Shown: positions 49,665 through 62,123 of the stretch, piece after piece | Layout: the number at the start of each line of letters is the position of its first letter | Position numbering within the stretch: the stretch's first letter is position 1 | The notes under the pieces: model-generated | Told to the model about the DNA's origin: nothing | Seen by the model: the letters and a program-made list of their open reading frames with translations, nothing else | The model's database searches: none | Made by a program: the position numbers and the translations under genes | Source: Pithys albifrons albifrons | Taxonomy: Eukaryota; Chordata; Aves; Passeriformes; Thamnophilidae | Direction: 5' to 3' | Length of the DNA stretch: 64,000 bases | Assembly (NCBI RefSeq): GCF_047495875.1 | Contig: NC_092458.1 | Location: 105,340,227-105,404,226 of the forward strand

Positions 49665-50153
49665 CTCATAAAAGTAGAGATAACAATAGTCAACCATATT
49701 CCTTCTTGCTTTTATTCACGATGTCATATTGTTTCTAGTAGTACAAACACAGTCTTCTGATTTAAAATAGCTGTAGATAAGAACTGTTAAGGCAAGATCC
49801 TGTCTCCTTACAAATACAATGAAAAACAATATATTGCATTAGTTAAATCCAGTTGTTGGATTTGAATTATTTGGATTGGTTTAGACTAGTTTGGATTAGC
49901 TAAGTTGTCTCTAACTTAAAAGTGAATTTTCTGTACTGCTTTTCTTCTCATACAGTATTTTGAGATTAAATAGTCATAGGAATTAGAAATAAGAGTAAGT
50001 TAACTGTGTGTTTTACGTTGTCTTCCCATTGTTGCTTACAAAGCATTTCCAAGTTAATCTATGTAAACCAATACCCAAGGTCGCCTTCATTTTGGCTCTG
50101 ATTCTGTTTTTCAAATGGCATTTTGACAAATGTTCTTCATTATATCTTTACAG

Positions 50154-50262
50154 CTGCAGTTTGTGATGGAAAATTCATGTTGACTGATTCCTCTGGGTTT
50201 TTTCACTCTATGAATTATCCAAAGCCATATAATGCAAACATCATTTGCCAATGGATAATACT
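50154..50262 (+). CDS. TMPRSS15: TMPRSS15 exon 10: CUB1, first part
   Basis: Encodes residues 262-297. AVCDGKFMLTDSSG, then NYPKPYNANIICQWII, closely matches the mammalian CUB1 start (VCDGRFLLTGSSG; YPKP; VCQWII). The first CUB Cys pair (Cys265 and the Cys before QW) is present. The acceptor is TTTACAG, and it ends in phase 2 with donor GTAAGT. Confidence 0.95.
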
Positions 50263-52602
50263 GTAAGTCATTTTCCAAAAATCTTATGTCTAACTTTTTT
50301 TATTATTGGGTCCTGCACAACAGCCTTATTTGTATGTCCAAATACTCCAGCGTGGAAAATATGTCATATCATTTTTGTTTTTGTATTTACATTACTTTTC
50401 TTTAAAAGCTTGCATGCCTAAATCCCATATCAATATTTTTTCCACTTACAAAAATTCCTAGATACAATTTTGAAAAATCTTGTGTGTTATATACAAACCC
50501 AGGGACATAAATGTAAGCTCAAAATAAATCACAGAATTCAAAATAATTGCAAGAAAGTGGGGTTTTTTTCAAAGTATTACGTTAAATACTAGTCTTCAGG
50601 TAATGGGTTTATATGATACAACTGTTACAAACAGATGGAATTTTCAAGAATTCCCTTGTCATTTAGGGGTACAGATTTCTCCTGGGAGTCAAGAGTACCT
50701 GTGCTCCTAAGTAATTGAGGAATATGTTTTAAAATTGTATGAGTATCATTTGATATAATAGCACCAAATGCCTTTTAAGCCCTAGGTACAAGAAGTGGAA
50801 TTTTTTATCAAAGATAAATACCTACAGGGATAGATCTATTTGACTTTGACTCTCTAGATCCACTTCATAGGCCAAGGAGAAAAAACCTGAAAGGCAATAA
50901 TTCTTATTGTGGCTTTGTAATAATGGCTGCTCTTTGAGAAGTTTTAATTTGGTACAAGAGTTTCAAAAAAGACTAAGGAATAGACTTTAAATTGGAAAAG
51001 TTTTGGACTTATAATTCCAAAGGCTCCTTTGAAAGTCCTAGGCTTTGATTTTGTTCAGGACATTTGTTCCTTCTCATCTTCAGCAGTACTATTCACCAAT
51101 AATTTCAGTGTGGTTAAATAAACATGACTCAAGTACATGACTTCCTTCTAGGCTGTTCATTTTGGTTCAAGTGCTGCTATAGCATTGTATTAGGTAGATA
51201 TCTAAACCACATATGTAGCTAATAAAAGCTTCATTTTGGAAGGAATCATGAGGAATTACCAATCATATAATAGAGATTCTGCAGATCTGTGTAATTACAG
51301 ATTGATCAATGGCAAAAGCAAGTAACTGGATTTCTCTTCCACTTATCTGCTTTAAAAAATCTGGCAACACTGACAGGAAAAGCCTGAGAAATTTAGTGTG
51401 GCACTCAAATTTTGCCTTCCTTTTGAAGAGAATTTTTTCTATGAGGGAACCTTTTGGGTTTTCTAGTAAACAATGGGAGACATTTCATCCAATTGCTTTT
51501 ATTATCTCTACAAAAATGTGTTAAAAGTCATACTATAATACATCCAAGATTAGATTTTTCTTTTGCCTGTCTTTACCTAGAAGGATTTCCCCATTACTTA
51601 TAGGAAAAGCTTTTACATTTTCACCCCATTTAACTCCAAATGAAGATGAAATTTCCTCTCCTTTTAAAAGAGCAGTATACTCAATATATCCCTGGAACCT
51701 TAGCTTCCTGAAAGACTACCTTTCAGCTACATGTTTTATTCTTTTCAGACTGAGGATTTTTTTTTCCTCTGGAGAAATACACAATAATAATTTAAAAAAA
51801 AGAAAAGGCAATGATCTGATATGTACTTCATTCTTCTCTACTAATCATTACTGATAAACATCAACAGATGGCTGTTGAAAAGCTATTTTCTTTGGGTCTC
51901 TCAATTCCAGAAAACAACAAATAGTGGTATAAGACTCTAAACTGACAGTGATAGTAGTGCTTTAGAATTTGTACTACCATATATGTTTTCCAGAAAGGAA
52001 ATGGGAGAACTACTGAAAGAACATAAGTGCAGCAAAATCAAGCATTTTTACACTTTAGTTTAAGTGACTTTTGTTATTAAACTTACTGTGTGATGGTTAG
52101 GGTGTATAAGTTCCCATGCAGTGGGTTTGAGATGATCAACTCTTCATGCAAATCTTGTTTTTGTCATAAGAAACATTGTTTTGGACTTTCAGGAGAGAGA
52201 TTTTAATATCTTGCTATTCTTCTGGCCTGAGAAAGTATACCTGAGAAGTGAGGTGATATCTAGTAGCAATATGTATGAAAAGGTAATTGTAATTCAATAA
52301 GATGCAGAGGACAAACAGAAACAACAAAAAAACCCTGCAGAACTGATTATTACGTTCTAGAATTCAGAACATTCAGTTTCTTGAATACATTTAACTCCAG
52401 CAAGTAAAGGAGTACTTGTACTGTTACAAAAGGTTTATGCCCTAATCTTCTGGTAATTTTACAAGGCAGTTTGACAAATAGATCTTGATTAATATAATAT
52501 CACATTTCTTCTGAACTTAACATCATTCAAGCCCTTGATTAATTTACTACTGTCAAAAAAAGATTTTCAGTTTTGAGGTTTATTTTTATCTTGTTACCTT
52601 AG
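50263..52602 (+). other. TMPRSS15 intron 10
   Basis: A 2.3-kb intron ending TTGTTACCTTAG. No repeat or exon recognised. Confidence 0.75.
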
Positions 52603-52712
52603 AGTGCCTCGAGGGTTGTCCATTAAACTGAACTTCACTTCCTTTGAAACACAACGATATGCAGACATACTGAGTATTTTTGAAGGTATAGGACAGAACA
52701 AAATTTTAAGAG
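52603..52712 (+). CDS. TMPRSS15: TMPRSS15 exon 11: CUB1, middle
   Basis: Encodes residues 298-334: PRGLSIKLNFTSFETQRYAD, ILSIFEGIGQNKILR. GLSIKL, the Y-x-D-I-L pattern and EG-x-G-x-x-KILR match mammals. The acidic residue of YAD-IL is the usual calcium-site Asp of CUB domains. There is an NFT sequon. It is phase 2 in, phase 1 out, donor GTAAGT. Confidence 0.94.
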
Positions 52713-53554
52713 GTAAGTTTATTTTTCAGCTATTACTTTTCCATTTATAAAATCTAAGTAGCAAAATAAACATTTTGAAGTGAAAAAGTTGCATGCATGT
52801 GTTTAAGAGGAAGACTGGACCTGTGTAAATTCACCCTGTTAGACTACACATCAGCTCTTCAAAATTGCTTCCCTTATATGGTAAGAAACCTCTACTTGTT
52901 TTCTAAGCTCTTGTTTGAACAATCTTGATAACTTGACCAGAGTCATGGTCTTGTGGGGTCCATGTTTCACTGGAAATACATTTTCAGAAGATCCTGTAAC
53001 ATCTCATGCAATAACCAAAAATGAAAGTATCTAAACTGGACTGTTGGGAGAAGTCCTATGATACTCTCAGAAAATCATTACAACATGGCATTGTTTTCAT
53101 CAGACCTTGAAATACTGATGAGACATTTTCTCTGTCTCTAAATTCTACTCTGGAAAACCTGTTTTCCACATGACTCAGTCTATACAGCTGAATTCCATCA
53201 GAGGCAGAAAACATATATTGAAGATAAATATATAGAGCTAAGTCAGAAAGATATATTATTACTTATCTTTATTTTTGGAAGCAGGTAGAGAACAGGAAGG
53301 GGAAACAGTATAAGACTAGCTGATGTCCATATTGGTGAATATCAGAGATAGGATATGCAGAATATCCATAGAACAGTCAAAGAGCTAAATTGTCCAGGGT
53401 TTTGAAGCTGTTGCAGCAGGATCACAATACAATGGGGAAAGAATTCTTTAAGACTCAAGAAACTAATCCCCTATGTTTTTGTGATAGCACTGGAGATTTT
53501 AATGTGCTCGAGATCATTTTCTCTCTAACTATATTATTCTTTATTTGTTTTCAG
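52713..53554 (+). other. TMPRSS15 intron 11
   Basis: An 842-bp intron ending TTTGTTTTCAG. Nothing else recognised. Confidence 0.8.
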
Positions 53555-53692
53555 CTTCTCTGTCAGGGACAAATACTGAAACAATTTACATTTTTTCTCA
53601 TGAGGCTACAGCACAGTTTACATCTGATTATGCTGAAAATTACAGTGGCTTTAATGCAACATACTCTACATTTAATACAAGTGAACTAAACA
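53555..53692 (+). CDS. TMPRSS15: TMPRSS15 exon 12: CUB1, last part, and link to MAM
   Basis: Encodes residues 335-380: ASLSGTNTETIYIFSHEATA then YSGFNATYSTFNTSELN. The GFNATY-x-x-FN-x-SELN ending is near-identical to mammalian enteropeptidase. Two N-glycosylation sequons (NAT, NTS) are present. It is phase 1 to 1, acceptor TTTTCAG, donor GTAAGT. Confidence 0.95.
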
Positions 53693-54895
53693 GTAAGTGT
53701 TCTCTGGGTATGTGTGTGTTTGTTATCCCAGAAGTCTGGAGTATCTCTATTTTCAATCTGACAAAATGTACAAGGGAAGTGGTGTTTTCTGGCCTCAGTC
53801 CACTAACTAGATCATGATTGGAAAATTTCATACTGCTCTAAAGATCAAATAATTGATTTCAGTAAGAGCATCCACTAGTTTACCTGTGTCTAGCAGTAGG
53901 GTGTTGTCTTAAAAATCTCATCTGTTTAAATAAGAATGAAAAAAAGAGTCCATCAGAGTCCTCTCAGGCAATTTGTTCACTAATGAACACTGTGGAATCA
54001 CAGCAATCTTTATTCTGTGATCACCTGACATTACCTCCTCTCCAGATTTTCTGATGTCTTAATACACTGCCACAACTAGCAGTCCCAAATGGTAAAACTA
54101 ACATTTAGGAATACACCTGCTTCACTAAAAAGGCATTGGGGAAAATCCAGATACAATAAATCTACAGTGACAACAAAATGCAGCAATATGGCTCATGCAT
54201 TGGTATTCCTGGGCAATTGAACAAATGGAGGCTTCTTCAGCTGCTAAATTTTGAGTAGGATGTGAATAGGGAATATGACCAGGAAGGGATATACTGCAGG
54301 AAGCACCTGGAGTGCCAGCAAGCTCTTGTCATGTGGAAGCCGTTGTGGCCTTTATTTAAAGGCACTATAGAAAGACATGGAAATATCATGAGAAGAAAAG
54401 TGATGAAGATGCTGCAGCAAACCCATGCGAGCAAAGAAGGAGCGAAGGAGCAAATGAGGAGAAGGAAAGGGTCATCCCAGGTTCATGGAGCACAGCATTC
54501 AGCTCTGGTGGTGAGGCCTTTCAGCTGGAGCCATCCAGGCCCTGGCAAGAAAAAGAGGAAAAGAGCAGGGTTAGCCCTTAATGTTACCTTTGCCAGGGTC
54601 TTTTCCTCATTGACCCATCACATTACTGGTGAAGGGTCAGAAATGAAGGTTAGTGAATAGAGTCCAAGAGTATTTTGGACCACCCTTCAGTGATAACATT
54701 TTGTTTACATGTACAAATGATACATTTAGCTGAGTAATTATGTTGTGTTGCATAGAAGAGAGAATTAAGTCACCGTGGGCTTCAGTTCACAATTATACTT
54801 AAAAATTTACATTTTTCATCTCTCTTTCTTATGTAATTCTGAGAAAATACTCAATGTCTCTGTAATTTTTATTTACTAGAGGTTCTTATTCACAG
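53693..54895 (+). other. TMPRSS15 intron 12
   Basis: A 1.2-kb intron. A G/A-rich 132-residue open frame at 54262-54660 has no similarity I recognise and no place in the reading frame of the gene, so I leave it as non-coding. Confidence 0.7.
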
Positions 54896-55045
54896 ATTAC
54901 GAGAAAGTCAATTGCACTTTTGAAGATGGCTTTTGTTACTGGATACAAGATTTAGATGATGATTCAGACTGGGACAGAGTTCAGGGTCCTACCTTTCCCC
55001 CAATGAGTGGTCCTGAGTTTGATCATACATTTGGCAACTTTTCAG
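54896..55045 (+). CDS. TMPRSS15: TMPRSS15 exon 13: MAM domain, first part
   Basis: Encodes residues 381-430: NYEKVNCTFEDGFCYWIQDL, then DWDRVQGPTFPPMSGP and FDHTFGNFS. C-x-FEDGFC-x-W is the classic MAM opening with its Cys pair, and FDHTFGN is conserved with mammals. It is phase 1 to 1, acceptor TTCACAG, donor GTAAGA. Sequons are NCT and NFS. Confidence 0.96.
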
Positions 55046-57140
55046 GTAAGATCAAAAAAAAATTTCTTGCAGATTAAAGGAAAACCTCGATTTAGCTTAT
55101 GTTATATCACTGTACAATGGATTCTTCACTGCGGTGTGACTAGGATGTCATTTTATTCTGCCATAAAAATCAGTCAGGACTGCTGGGTATAAACTGATTG
55201 GACCTTATGGAAATACAGGAAGAAATAAAGGAATATGCAAACTGGATAAAGTGTGAGGTACTGAAAGGTTTCAATGCAGCCTTATCTAAAAAAGGAATTT
55301 CTATTATGCAACTGCGTTATAGGTAAAAACTGCTCATGTTACCTTGAGTCAAAAAAAGGTAAAATTACATTTCAGGGAAATCGATTTCATTCCTATGTAC
55401 TACTGATATCCTCATGGTTGTCGCAGAATTGTTTTCATTTAACATAAAGTTAACCTCCAGTGTACAAGGGCTACCTGTATCCCCAGTTATATCACACTAA
55501 ACACAGTAATTGCCAGTACTTGTGCCAAACACACAAATACTCTAGGAAGTGTTACAGTTAAATAATTTAATTAAAAGAGCAATCATATCAAAAGTGGAGC
55601 TTAATTGAGGAGATAATGCTAATAGTAATCAGATTTTGAATGTCTATCATGAATCCTTATCCCAGAATTAGACTCCAAAAATTTTATTTTCTGCTTCACT
55701 AGTAAAACTAAACAATCACTTTCTCAGCTGATTTGTCAATTCATCTAAAACTAACATAATCTGGGGAGAGAAAAATAGTATTCTCCACTTTATCAGATAG
55801 AAATTATTCACCTCTCTCTGAGCAAATGCACATATTCTAAACAATCTTCAGAACACTTTTTTATCTTCCCACTTGGCTCCTAGAGTAAAAATGAGATGAA
55901 AGAACATAAAACTTGGTTAATGAAATCCTTGGCAATAATTTCTAACTCTCTCTCGAATTATAATTTATTTTAGGTGCTCTCTGTTTTCCTGTGCTAAATC
56001 TAAGCTGACATATGTGATGTTTCCATATGAAATGTTCCTATTATATTGTATATATAGTTTTCTATGACTTGTATTTGGAGTAAAAAGGTGAGTTTCATCA
56101 TTAATATCTAGCTATTCCACACATTGAGAGAAACTCTATTTTTGGTTTTCTGCTCTTGCAAAGCAAAGGACTTAATACACACTCAGAAATTGATTCTGCA
56201 CACTCAGAGAATTGAAGAAACAAAGACAGAGAACTGTCACTTTGAACATGTGAAGACCTTTTCCATAAAGCTAGACACCATGTGTGTTTTAATGCTTGTT
56301 TTGTAAGTTAATACAGGGAATTAAATGCCTGGTTCAGCTTTCAGACTAATTTTCAGTTATTTTAACCTCCCACTTGAAAAAACCCAGCTAATTTAGAATT
56401 ATAAATAGCAGAATACAGTATATATAATTTACATTACATAATTGTAATTACATTTCTTTTTAGATTCTATGAATAAAAAATTTGTGCATATATGTATGAT
56501 TTAGAATAGATAAATAAAGCAAGAATTTTATTTTAGAACTTCCTAAGTTTGCTTTTCTTGTGATGAATGACAATGCTTCTGTGGACTGGCCTCATATGGC
56601 AGTAATAAGTCCAAATTCCCAGCTACAATGAATTAACTCAGAAAAAGCTACAAGCTCAATTTCACAAATAACATTTGCTTGTTTGGTCCTTTATAATGCT
56701 TCTCCTTTCTATAAAATATTCATGTAGTCATTCTCTCACCCTCTCAGAATGCAATCCATGTTTCTCATTTTTATGTCGATAAAAAGTATGAAAATTTTAG
56801 GAAATTATTCTGCAAAATCAGAAGAAATATCAAACAGAAAGACAGAAAGTGAAGTAGAATTGCCACCTTCATTAAATATAAGGTAGAGCTTCCACTGACT
56901 TGAAAAGGACTAGTTTCTCATTTCTAATCTGGTTCTGGGGAATATCCAACAAGCTTAAAAGCTTACTTTGATATGTCAATGACTGATGAATATATCTTGG
57001 GAGAATCATTCATATCTACTGTTTCTGGAATCTTCCAAATCATGCAACACTATCTGTGCTTTAAATGTAAAAACTCCAATTTAATAATAATAATAATAAA
57101 GTAATTCTGTTCTGGCTAAAATGTGATCATTCTCTTGCAG
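55046..57140 (+). other. TMPRSS15 intron 13
   Basis: A 2.1-kb AT-rich intron ending TTCTCTTGCAG, with a short (TAA)n run near 57082-57098. No other feature recognised. Confidence 0.75.
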
Positions 57141-57243
57141 GATTTTATATTTCAACACCCATTGGAATGGGATTCGCAGAAGACCGAGTCCGGATTCTGA
57201 GTTTGCCTTTGGTCTCTTCAGATACATATTGCCTAAGCTTTTG
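57141..57243 (+). CDS. TMPRSS15: TMPRSS15 exon 14: MAM domain, second part
   Basis: Encodes residues 431-464: GFYISTPIGMGFAEDRVRIL then SLPLVSSDTYCLSF. GFYISTP, L-SLPL and CLSFW (Trp split across the intron) match mammals. The third MAM Cys is present. It ends in phase 2. The donor GTATTG is weak by consensus but is the only one that restores CLSFWY with the next exon. Confidence 0.92.
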
Positions 57244-57724
57244 GTATTGTTATGTAATTCCTAAACCTATACTTTGTTTAAGAATATAACCAAGGAGCTT
57301 GCTTTCATATAGAATGTTAATCCAAGTTGGTGTGTCAGCAATGCAAACCTGCTTCTGTTTGGTTTTCCGCAATCAGCCTCAACTCCAGGCCTGAAACTCT
57401 AACTCCTTTGTAACTTTGATTCTTGCAGTAAGTTTTAATGGATTTTCCTTTTCACGCTGCATCCAGTATTTATCTCTATACAAAAGTGACATGAAGAATC
57501 CCTGAAACATTTATTTGTCATGAAGCTTAACTAGGCCTCTGCAGAAAATATAGCGAAGCACCAAAGAAATTCCTGGTGCAATCTAAAAGTATTATTTATT
57601 TTAATTTCCTGCTCACTGTAAATTAGTCCTAATTTCTTAAAACTGGTTATAAAATAAAGAGAGACATTTTTTCATGCAATTTCACTTTTTTCCAATAATA
57701 ACAGAATTGCTTTCCTCCCTCTAG
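57244..57724 (+). other. TMPRSS15 intron 14
   Basis: A 481-bp intron (GTATTG ... TCCCTCTAG). Nothing else recognised. Confidence 0.8.
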
Positions 57725-57875
57725 GTATTTCATGTACGGTGCTAATGTTTACCTTTTAAGAGTCAGCATAAAAAATGAGTATGGTTTGGAAAAGGTAATT
57801 TTCAAGAAAGAAGGAAACTATGGAAACCAATGGAATTATGGACAAGTAACTTTAAATGAAACATCTGATTTTAAG
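57725..57875 (+). CDS. TMPRSS15: TMPRSS15 exon 15: MAM domain, third part
   Basis: Encodes residues 465-515: WYFMYGANVYLLRVSIKN, then LEKVIFKKEGNYGNQWNYGQ and VTLNETSDFK. F-x-KEGNYG-x-x-WNYGQVTLNET is nearly identical to mammalian enteropeptidase. It begins with the last base of the Trp codon and ends in phase 0 before GTTTGT. There is an NET sequon. Confidence 0.96.
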
Positions 57876-58965
57876 GTTTGTTTAACTGCTATTCTTTTAA
57901 AAATTTATTTTAGCTAAACTGATATCACAGTTCCCTGTGAAATGAGCCCAATGACCTACAGCTCCAAAGATACTGCCTAGTATTATTTACTAATGCATGT
58001 CATCAAAAAAATGTTAGCATCCAGAAGAATCATAGAATCACAGAATGAGTTGGAAGGGACTTTAAAGATCATCTCATTTCAACCTTCCTCCTTGGGCTGG
58101 GACACCTTCCACTAGACTTAGAGCCCCTTAGCCATGAAGAGATGTAAATTAAATAACTTCAGATTCCAAATCAGTATTTTCACTAATTACCTACAGAGTA
58201 ATTCACTGAAAGTGTGTTGCAGATGGAAGTGGTTTTTGGCATCACATGGTTAACAACTGACCTAACATATCTGTAAACATATGGAGGAGATTTAATCTAG
58301 ACAATTCCTTCAGCACCTCTCTTTTGAAAACAATTTTTTATTATAGGTATTTGGGGTGGTTTGCCCTTCTGAAGTAGTTTTGATTGATGCAAAAACACTG
58401 CCAGAAAGATACATTTAATGTCTAAGGAAGTAAATGCATCTATGACCTGGTTGCATCAGATTTCCAGCAAATGTGTGGTCTGTGATCTCAGGAAGATTGC
58501 TAAACCTAACTGTGTTTCACCAGCAGGAGTTCCTTGGTTGCAGGATTACTTTAAATATGTGGATATTAAAGCGCAATAATGAAGAAATTAGGTGAATTTC
58601 CGTTTTTCTTGGAGATATGCCATTATTTCAGAAGAAGTTTTGGGTAGATGAGCAATGCAGAATTTTGTTTAAAAAATTACATGGATTTATATATAAAAAG
58701 CAAAGGTGTTGAATATTTTTAAATCATGTTCATCATTTGTATGGAGAGGTTGCTGCATTCCTTAGAATGATTCTCTGAGTTTGCATAGTGCTATTTTATT
58801 TTGCCAGGAACTGTGTCTTATCCTTGATGTCCTTCCCTGACTACATCACCAGTGTAGATTACAGTGGAAATAAGAGCCTTCAAGAAGACAGAACAGTTCA
58901 GCATAAGAGGCTCAAAAAAAGGCTTATTAAATTTTAAAGTTCTAATTTTTTCCCCTGAATTTCAG
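57876..58965 (+). other. TMPRSS15 intron 15
   Basis: A 1.1-kb intron with a short CR1 fragment near its start, listed separately. It ends CCTGAATTTCAG. Confidence 0.8.
58025..58132 (-). mobile_element. Short CR1 3' fragment
   Basis: AGAATCATAGAATCACAGAA, GTTGGAAGGGACTTTAAAGA, TCATCTCATTTCAACC, GGGACACCTTCCACTAGACT: about 110 bp of inverted CR1 3' end. Confidence 0.88.
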
Positions 58966-59107
58966 GTTATTTTAGATGCCTTTAAAAGGCGTAGTCCCAG
59001 TGATATTGCTGTGGATGACATTGGCCTGACAAAGGGAAAGTGCAATGAAAGCAATTATATCGAGCCAACTGCAGTGCCAACTGTTCCTACTACTGCTTCA
59101 GTTCCTA
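58966..59107 (+). CDS. TMPRSS15: TMPRSS15 exon 16: end of MAM and Pro/Thr linker
   Basis: Encodes residues 516-562: VILDAFKRRSPSDIAVDDIG, LTKGKCNESNYIEPTAVPTV and PTTASVP. SDIA-x-DDI-x-LT-x-G-x-C closes the MAM domain with its final Cys, and the Pro/Thr-rich linker that follows corresponds to the mammalian PEPTLVPTPPPELP. It starts in phase 0 and ends in phase 1 before GTAAGT. Confidence 0.95.
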
Positions 59108-62033
59108 GTAAGTAAACACTAAATTGCAGTTAATTTCCTATTACTGTATTTTTGTATGAGTGATTCAGAATTTTCAGCCTTCAGTTTTATAAAAACCTCT
59201 CTTAATCATCACAAATATCTATTCAGGATAACATACTATAGATTAAGTTCCCTGCCTGTGACTTCATTGACAGCAAAAGAACTGGTGGGAATCACAGTTT
59301 AAGCTGTCATTACAGTATCTTCCAAAACTTGAAAAGTGGAGGATAATTAAAAAATTCAGAATTTGTCTCAAAAAGGTTTAATTAGTAAAGCTTCCAGGAC
59401 ATGACTGAAAGTGAAGGAAGAAGAAAGAGAAGGAAGATCATAACCTCTATATTTGAAATTATAGGTAAGGTAGCAGGGGAATAAGAGAACGAGCAAAGTC
59501 ACGTAAGTAGTATCACTAGAGGTCTCAATGGTGAAATGTCACCAAGCTCTGAGAGCATGTGCACACTGAAAACTCCCATATTTAAGGAAAAGAATTTATG
59601 ATAGTGCGAGATTGGTTTAAGAATGGAGCACAAACTATGTGAGTGTCTGATACCCAAAATGGAGGTATTACCTGAAACAAGGCGCACAATTAATTTGTTA
59701 TTTCCAATATTCATTTAGTTGTAATGTTAGTCCTGCTATAGCTGGTTACATTAAAAAGGGGAAAGGCAATATTTGCTCTGAAAAGAATAAATGGAAAATG
59801 TATATAAAACAATGAAGAAAGATAGTCTATGATGCTAACCAAGTCCAAGCACATCAAAGTAAATAGTAATACAAATATAAACAGACTTTGTTGAAAAAAA
59901 TCATTAAACTATCTGATACAACTTTATAATTTATTGTGAAAGGAAATGGAAATGTGGGGGCGGGAAGAAGGGAGAAAAGATTTCTACAAAAGGCCTGTTC
60001 TCAGGTGGCTGCAAATCATTAAAACAAACAGTGAGAATGTTCCAGGACTTTCCCTTATTATATTTACTGTCACTTACGAAGCACAGCTAATTGTTCTCTT
60101 GACAGGATATAGTAAATAAGAATGGTCTAAAATAAAAAGACTAGAAAAAAATTGTTTGCATTGTATGCATGTTGAAACATTGCCATTCTATCAAATTTGT
60201 CACCTCCAAATCTACTGCATCAGGACCTGTAAGAAAACAAACCTTCTAAATATAAGAGCAAAATGCAGTTTTAGACCTCCATCATAAGACATAGGGAGGT
60301 AGAGTTCAACAAGATGTCTCTGTCAGCAAAATTAAACTTTTATAGTAGTAGTAATATCAGTCATAATTTACCAAAATGAGTTTGGGAATTTTAATTGCAG
60401 TTTTCATTAAAGTAATTCTGTGGAGAGATGCTGATGTCTGCCACCTCCAGCCATCTTTCAGGTGCTGTGAGTAAACACACTTCACAAGTTAGCATCAATC
60501 TAACGATTAGTAGGAGAACGATTCTGTGGTAAAAGAGAGCTGAGTGCTGCTGTCAAAACACCAAAGAAATGTTGTTCAAACTATAGCTCTTTATCCAAAA
60601 TACGGTGATAAAATATTAATATTCAAAAAAGGATGCTGTCATAAGGCACATATCTCCTTGTGAAAGAGATTAGAGAGGATCCAAACTATCCTTCAATATG
60701 ATACAAAGTCTAAGCTGTTGCTGGGGAAAAACTATCTTATTCTCATAACTTTGTTAAGACATGCCATGGACATGCTAACTCTGATGAAAAAAGTGAATGT
60801 TATCAATCATCTTCAAAGAATTATGAAATTACTTTGATAGATGTGGTGCAAGCTTACTAACACTAAAGGTTTCACTACAAATGTCATGTCTATAAACAAG
60901 AGATAAAAGAATTTGAGCTGAGTGAATTTCTTTTACTAGAATTAGAGCTTTAATAAGAGGCACTGGCATCATTGACAGTGCCACAAAAGCTCATTGAAAC
61001 ATAAAAAAAATAGTTTTGGTGGTGGCACAGGGAAGCTGGATTTCCTTTTGTCTTTTGCACAAGACTGCCAGCTTACACTTTTATCTAAAACAAAGATTGC
61101 TTTCATCTTCATGTTCATTTATAACCTGCCTTTTAACACCAACAGTGTGGAAATTACAGTGTAGATTCCACACTTAAGATGTGTATGTCAATATAAATTG
61201 AAGTTTGGCCAAAGCATAGAGGTATTTATGAATAGGTCATATATAATTTTTTTTAAATGTTGAGAAAATCATCTGTTATGCTCAATCAAAGAACCAAGAT
61301 TGTTGGTACTGATTACTTTTTGGTTCTCTAATGAGCAACAGCTGCATGAATAACTCCACATGAACTTCCTTTTTAAAGATCACTGGAAATTTTTAAGACA
61401 TTTTTCCCAGACATGAGTAAATTCAATTTCTTCTCTCATTTTTCCATACAAGAGAAAGATCATTAATAATGTGCCTTACGTGTAGTCAACACCAGATCAA
61501 ATTGCATCATAAGTTGCCCCTGTTTTGCTGCTAAGAAAGTTATTTTTGCTCTGCTCATATCAGGTGATATTAGCTAAGAATCATATATTCTTTATGCAGC
61601 TTAACAATCTGTGTCAGTTTGCACATGCAGTAATGTTCCATAAAAATAATCATGAAATGAAAGACAGACTGAGTCCTTCCTGTGACTTCTCACGGCACCA
61701 TCAGAGATCAATGCTGTTGTGCACCAGGGCACCAGAACTTCACAAACTGCAATATATGAACTATAGCAATAGATAACACTATAGCATCAATTTTATGTGT
61801 CAGCAGCTCTACCAGACACTGTAACTAACAAGGACAGGGAATTCTTACCCACCATGTTTCTTCAGTGCTCTGTGTCCTTACCAGGGTGTTACCTTCTCAC
61901 AACTCATTGTTCAAGTTTTATACCATAACAACCCTTAAAGCAATGAAGTCGGCTTGAATACCCTCTGCATAACGTTACTTGTGCAAATTACTGTTATTGA
62001 CTGAAAAAGTAAGACAAATGTTTCCTTTTTCAG
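59108..62033 (+). other. TMPRSS15 intron 16
   Basis: A 2.9-kb intron ending TTCCTTTTTCAG. I could not recognise repeats or an extra exon. Open frames at 59499-59714 and 61525-61776 have no family similarity. Confidence 0.75.
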
Positions 62034-62123
62034 CTGACTGTGGAGGGCCGGTGGAACTCTGGGAGCCAAACAGTACATTCAGCTCTGAAAACTTTCCAAA
62101 CAATTACCCTAATCGAGCTTCTT
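62034..62123 (+). CDS. TMPRSS15: TMPRSS15 exon 17: start of CUB2
   Basis: Encodes residues 563-592: TDCGGPVELWEPNSTFSSEN then FPNNYPNRAS. DCGGP-x-ELWEPN-x-TF is the conserved opening of the second CUB domain with its first Cys. It is phase 1 to 1, acceptor TTTTTCAG, donor GTAAGT. There is an NST sequon. Confidence 0.96.

Larger units (their letters stand above)
42171..50153 (+). other. TMPRSS15 intron 9, rich in transposable elements
   Basis: An 8.0-kb intron, the longest visible in the gene. It holds at least three CR1 copies, one well-defined solo LTR, a possible further LTR remnant and a GTTT/AAAC inverted pair, all listed separately. The stretch 42240-42520 is extremely A/T-rich. No coding exon is missing, because exon 9 joins exon 10 as KRC-AAVCDG, as in mammals. 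Confidence 0.85.

Noticed and set aside
54262..54660. 132-codon Lys/Arg-rich open frame in intron 12
   Set aside because: Purine-rich composition explains it. Exons 12 and 13 join directly as SELN-NYEK, as in mammals.
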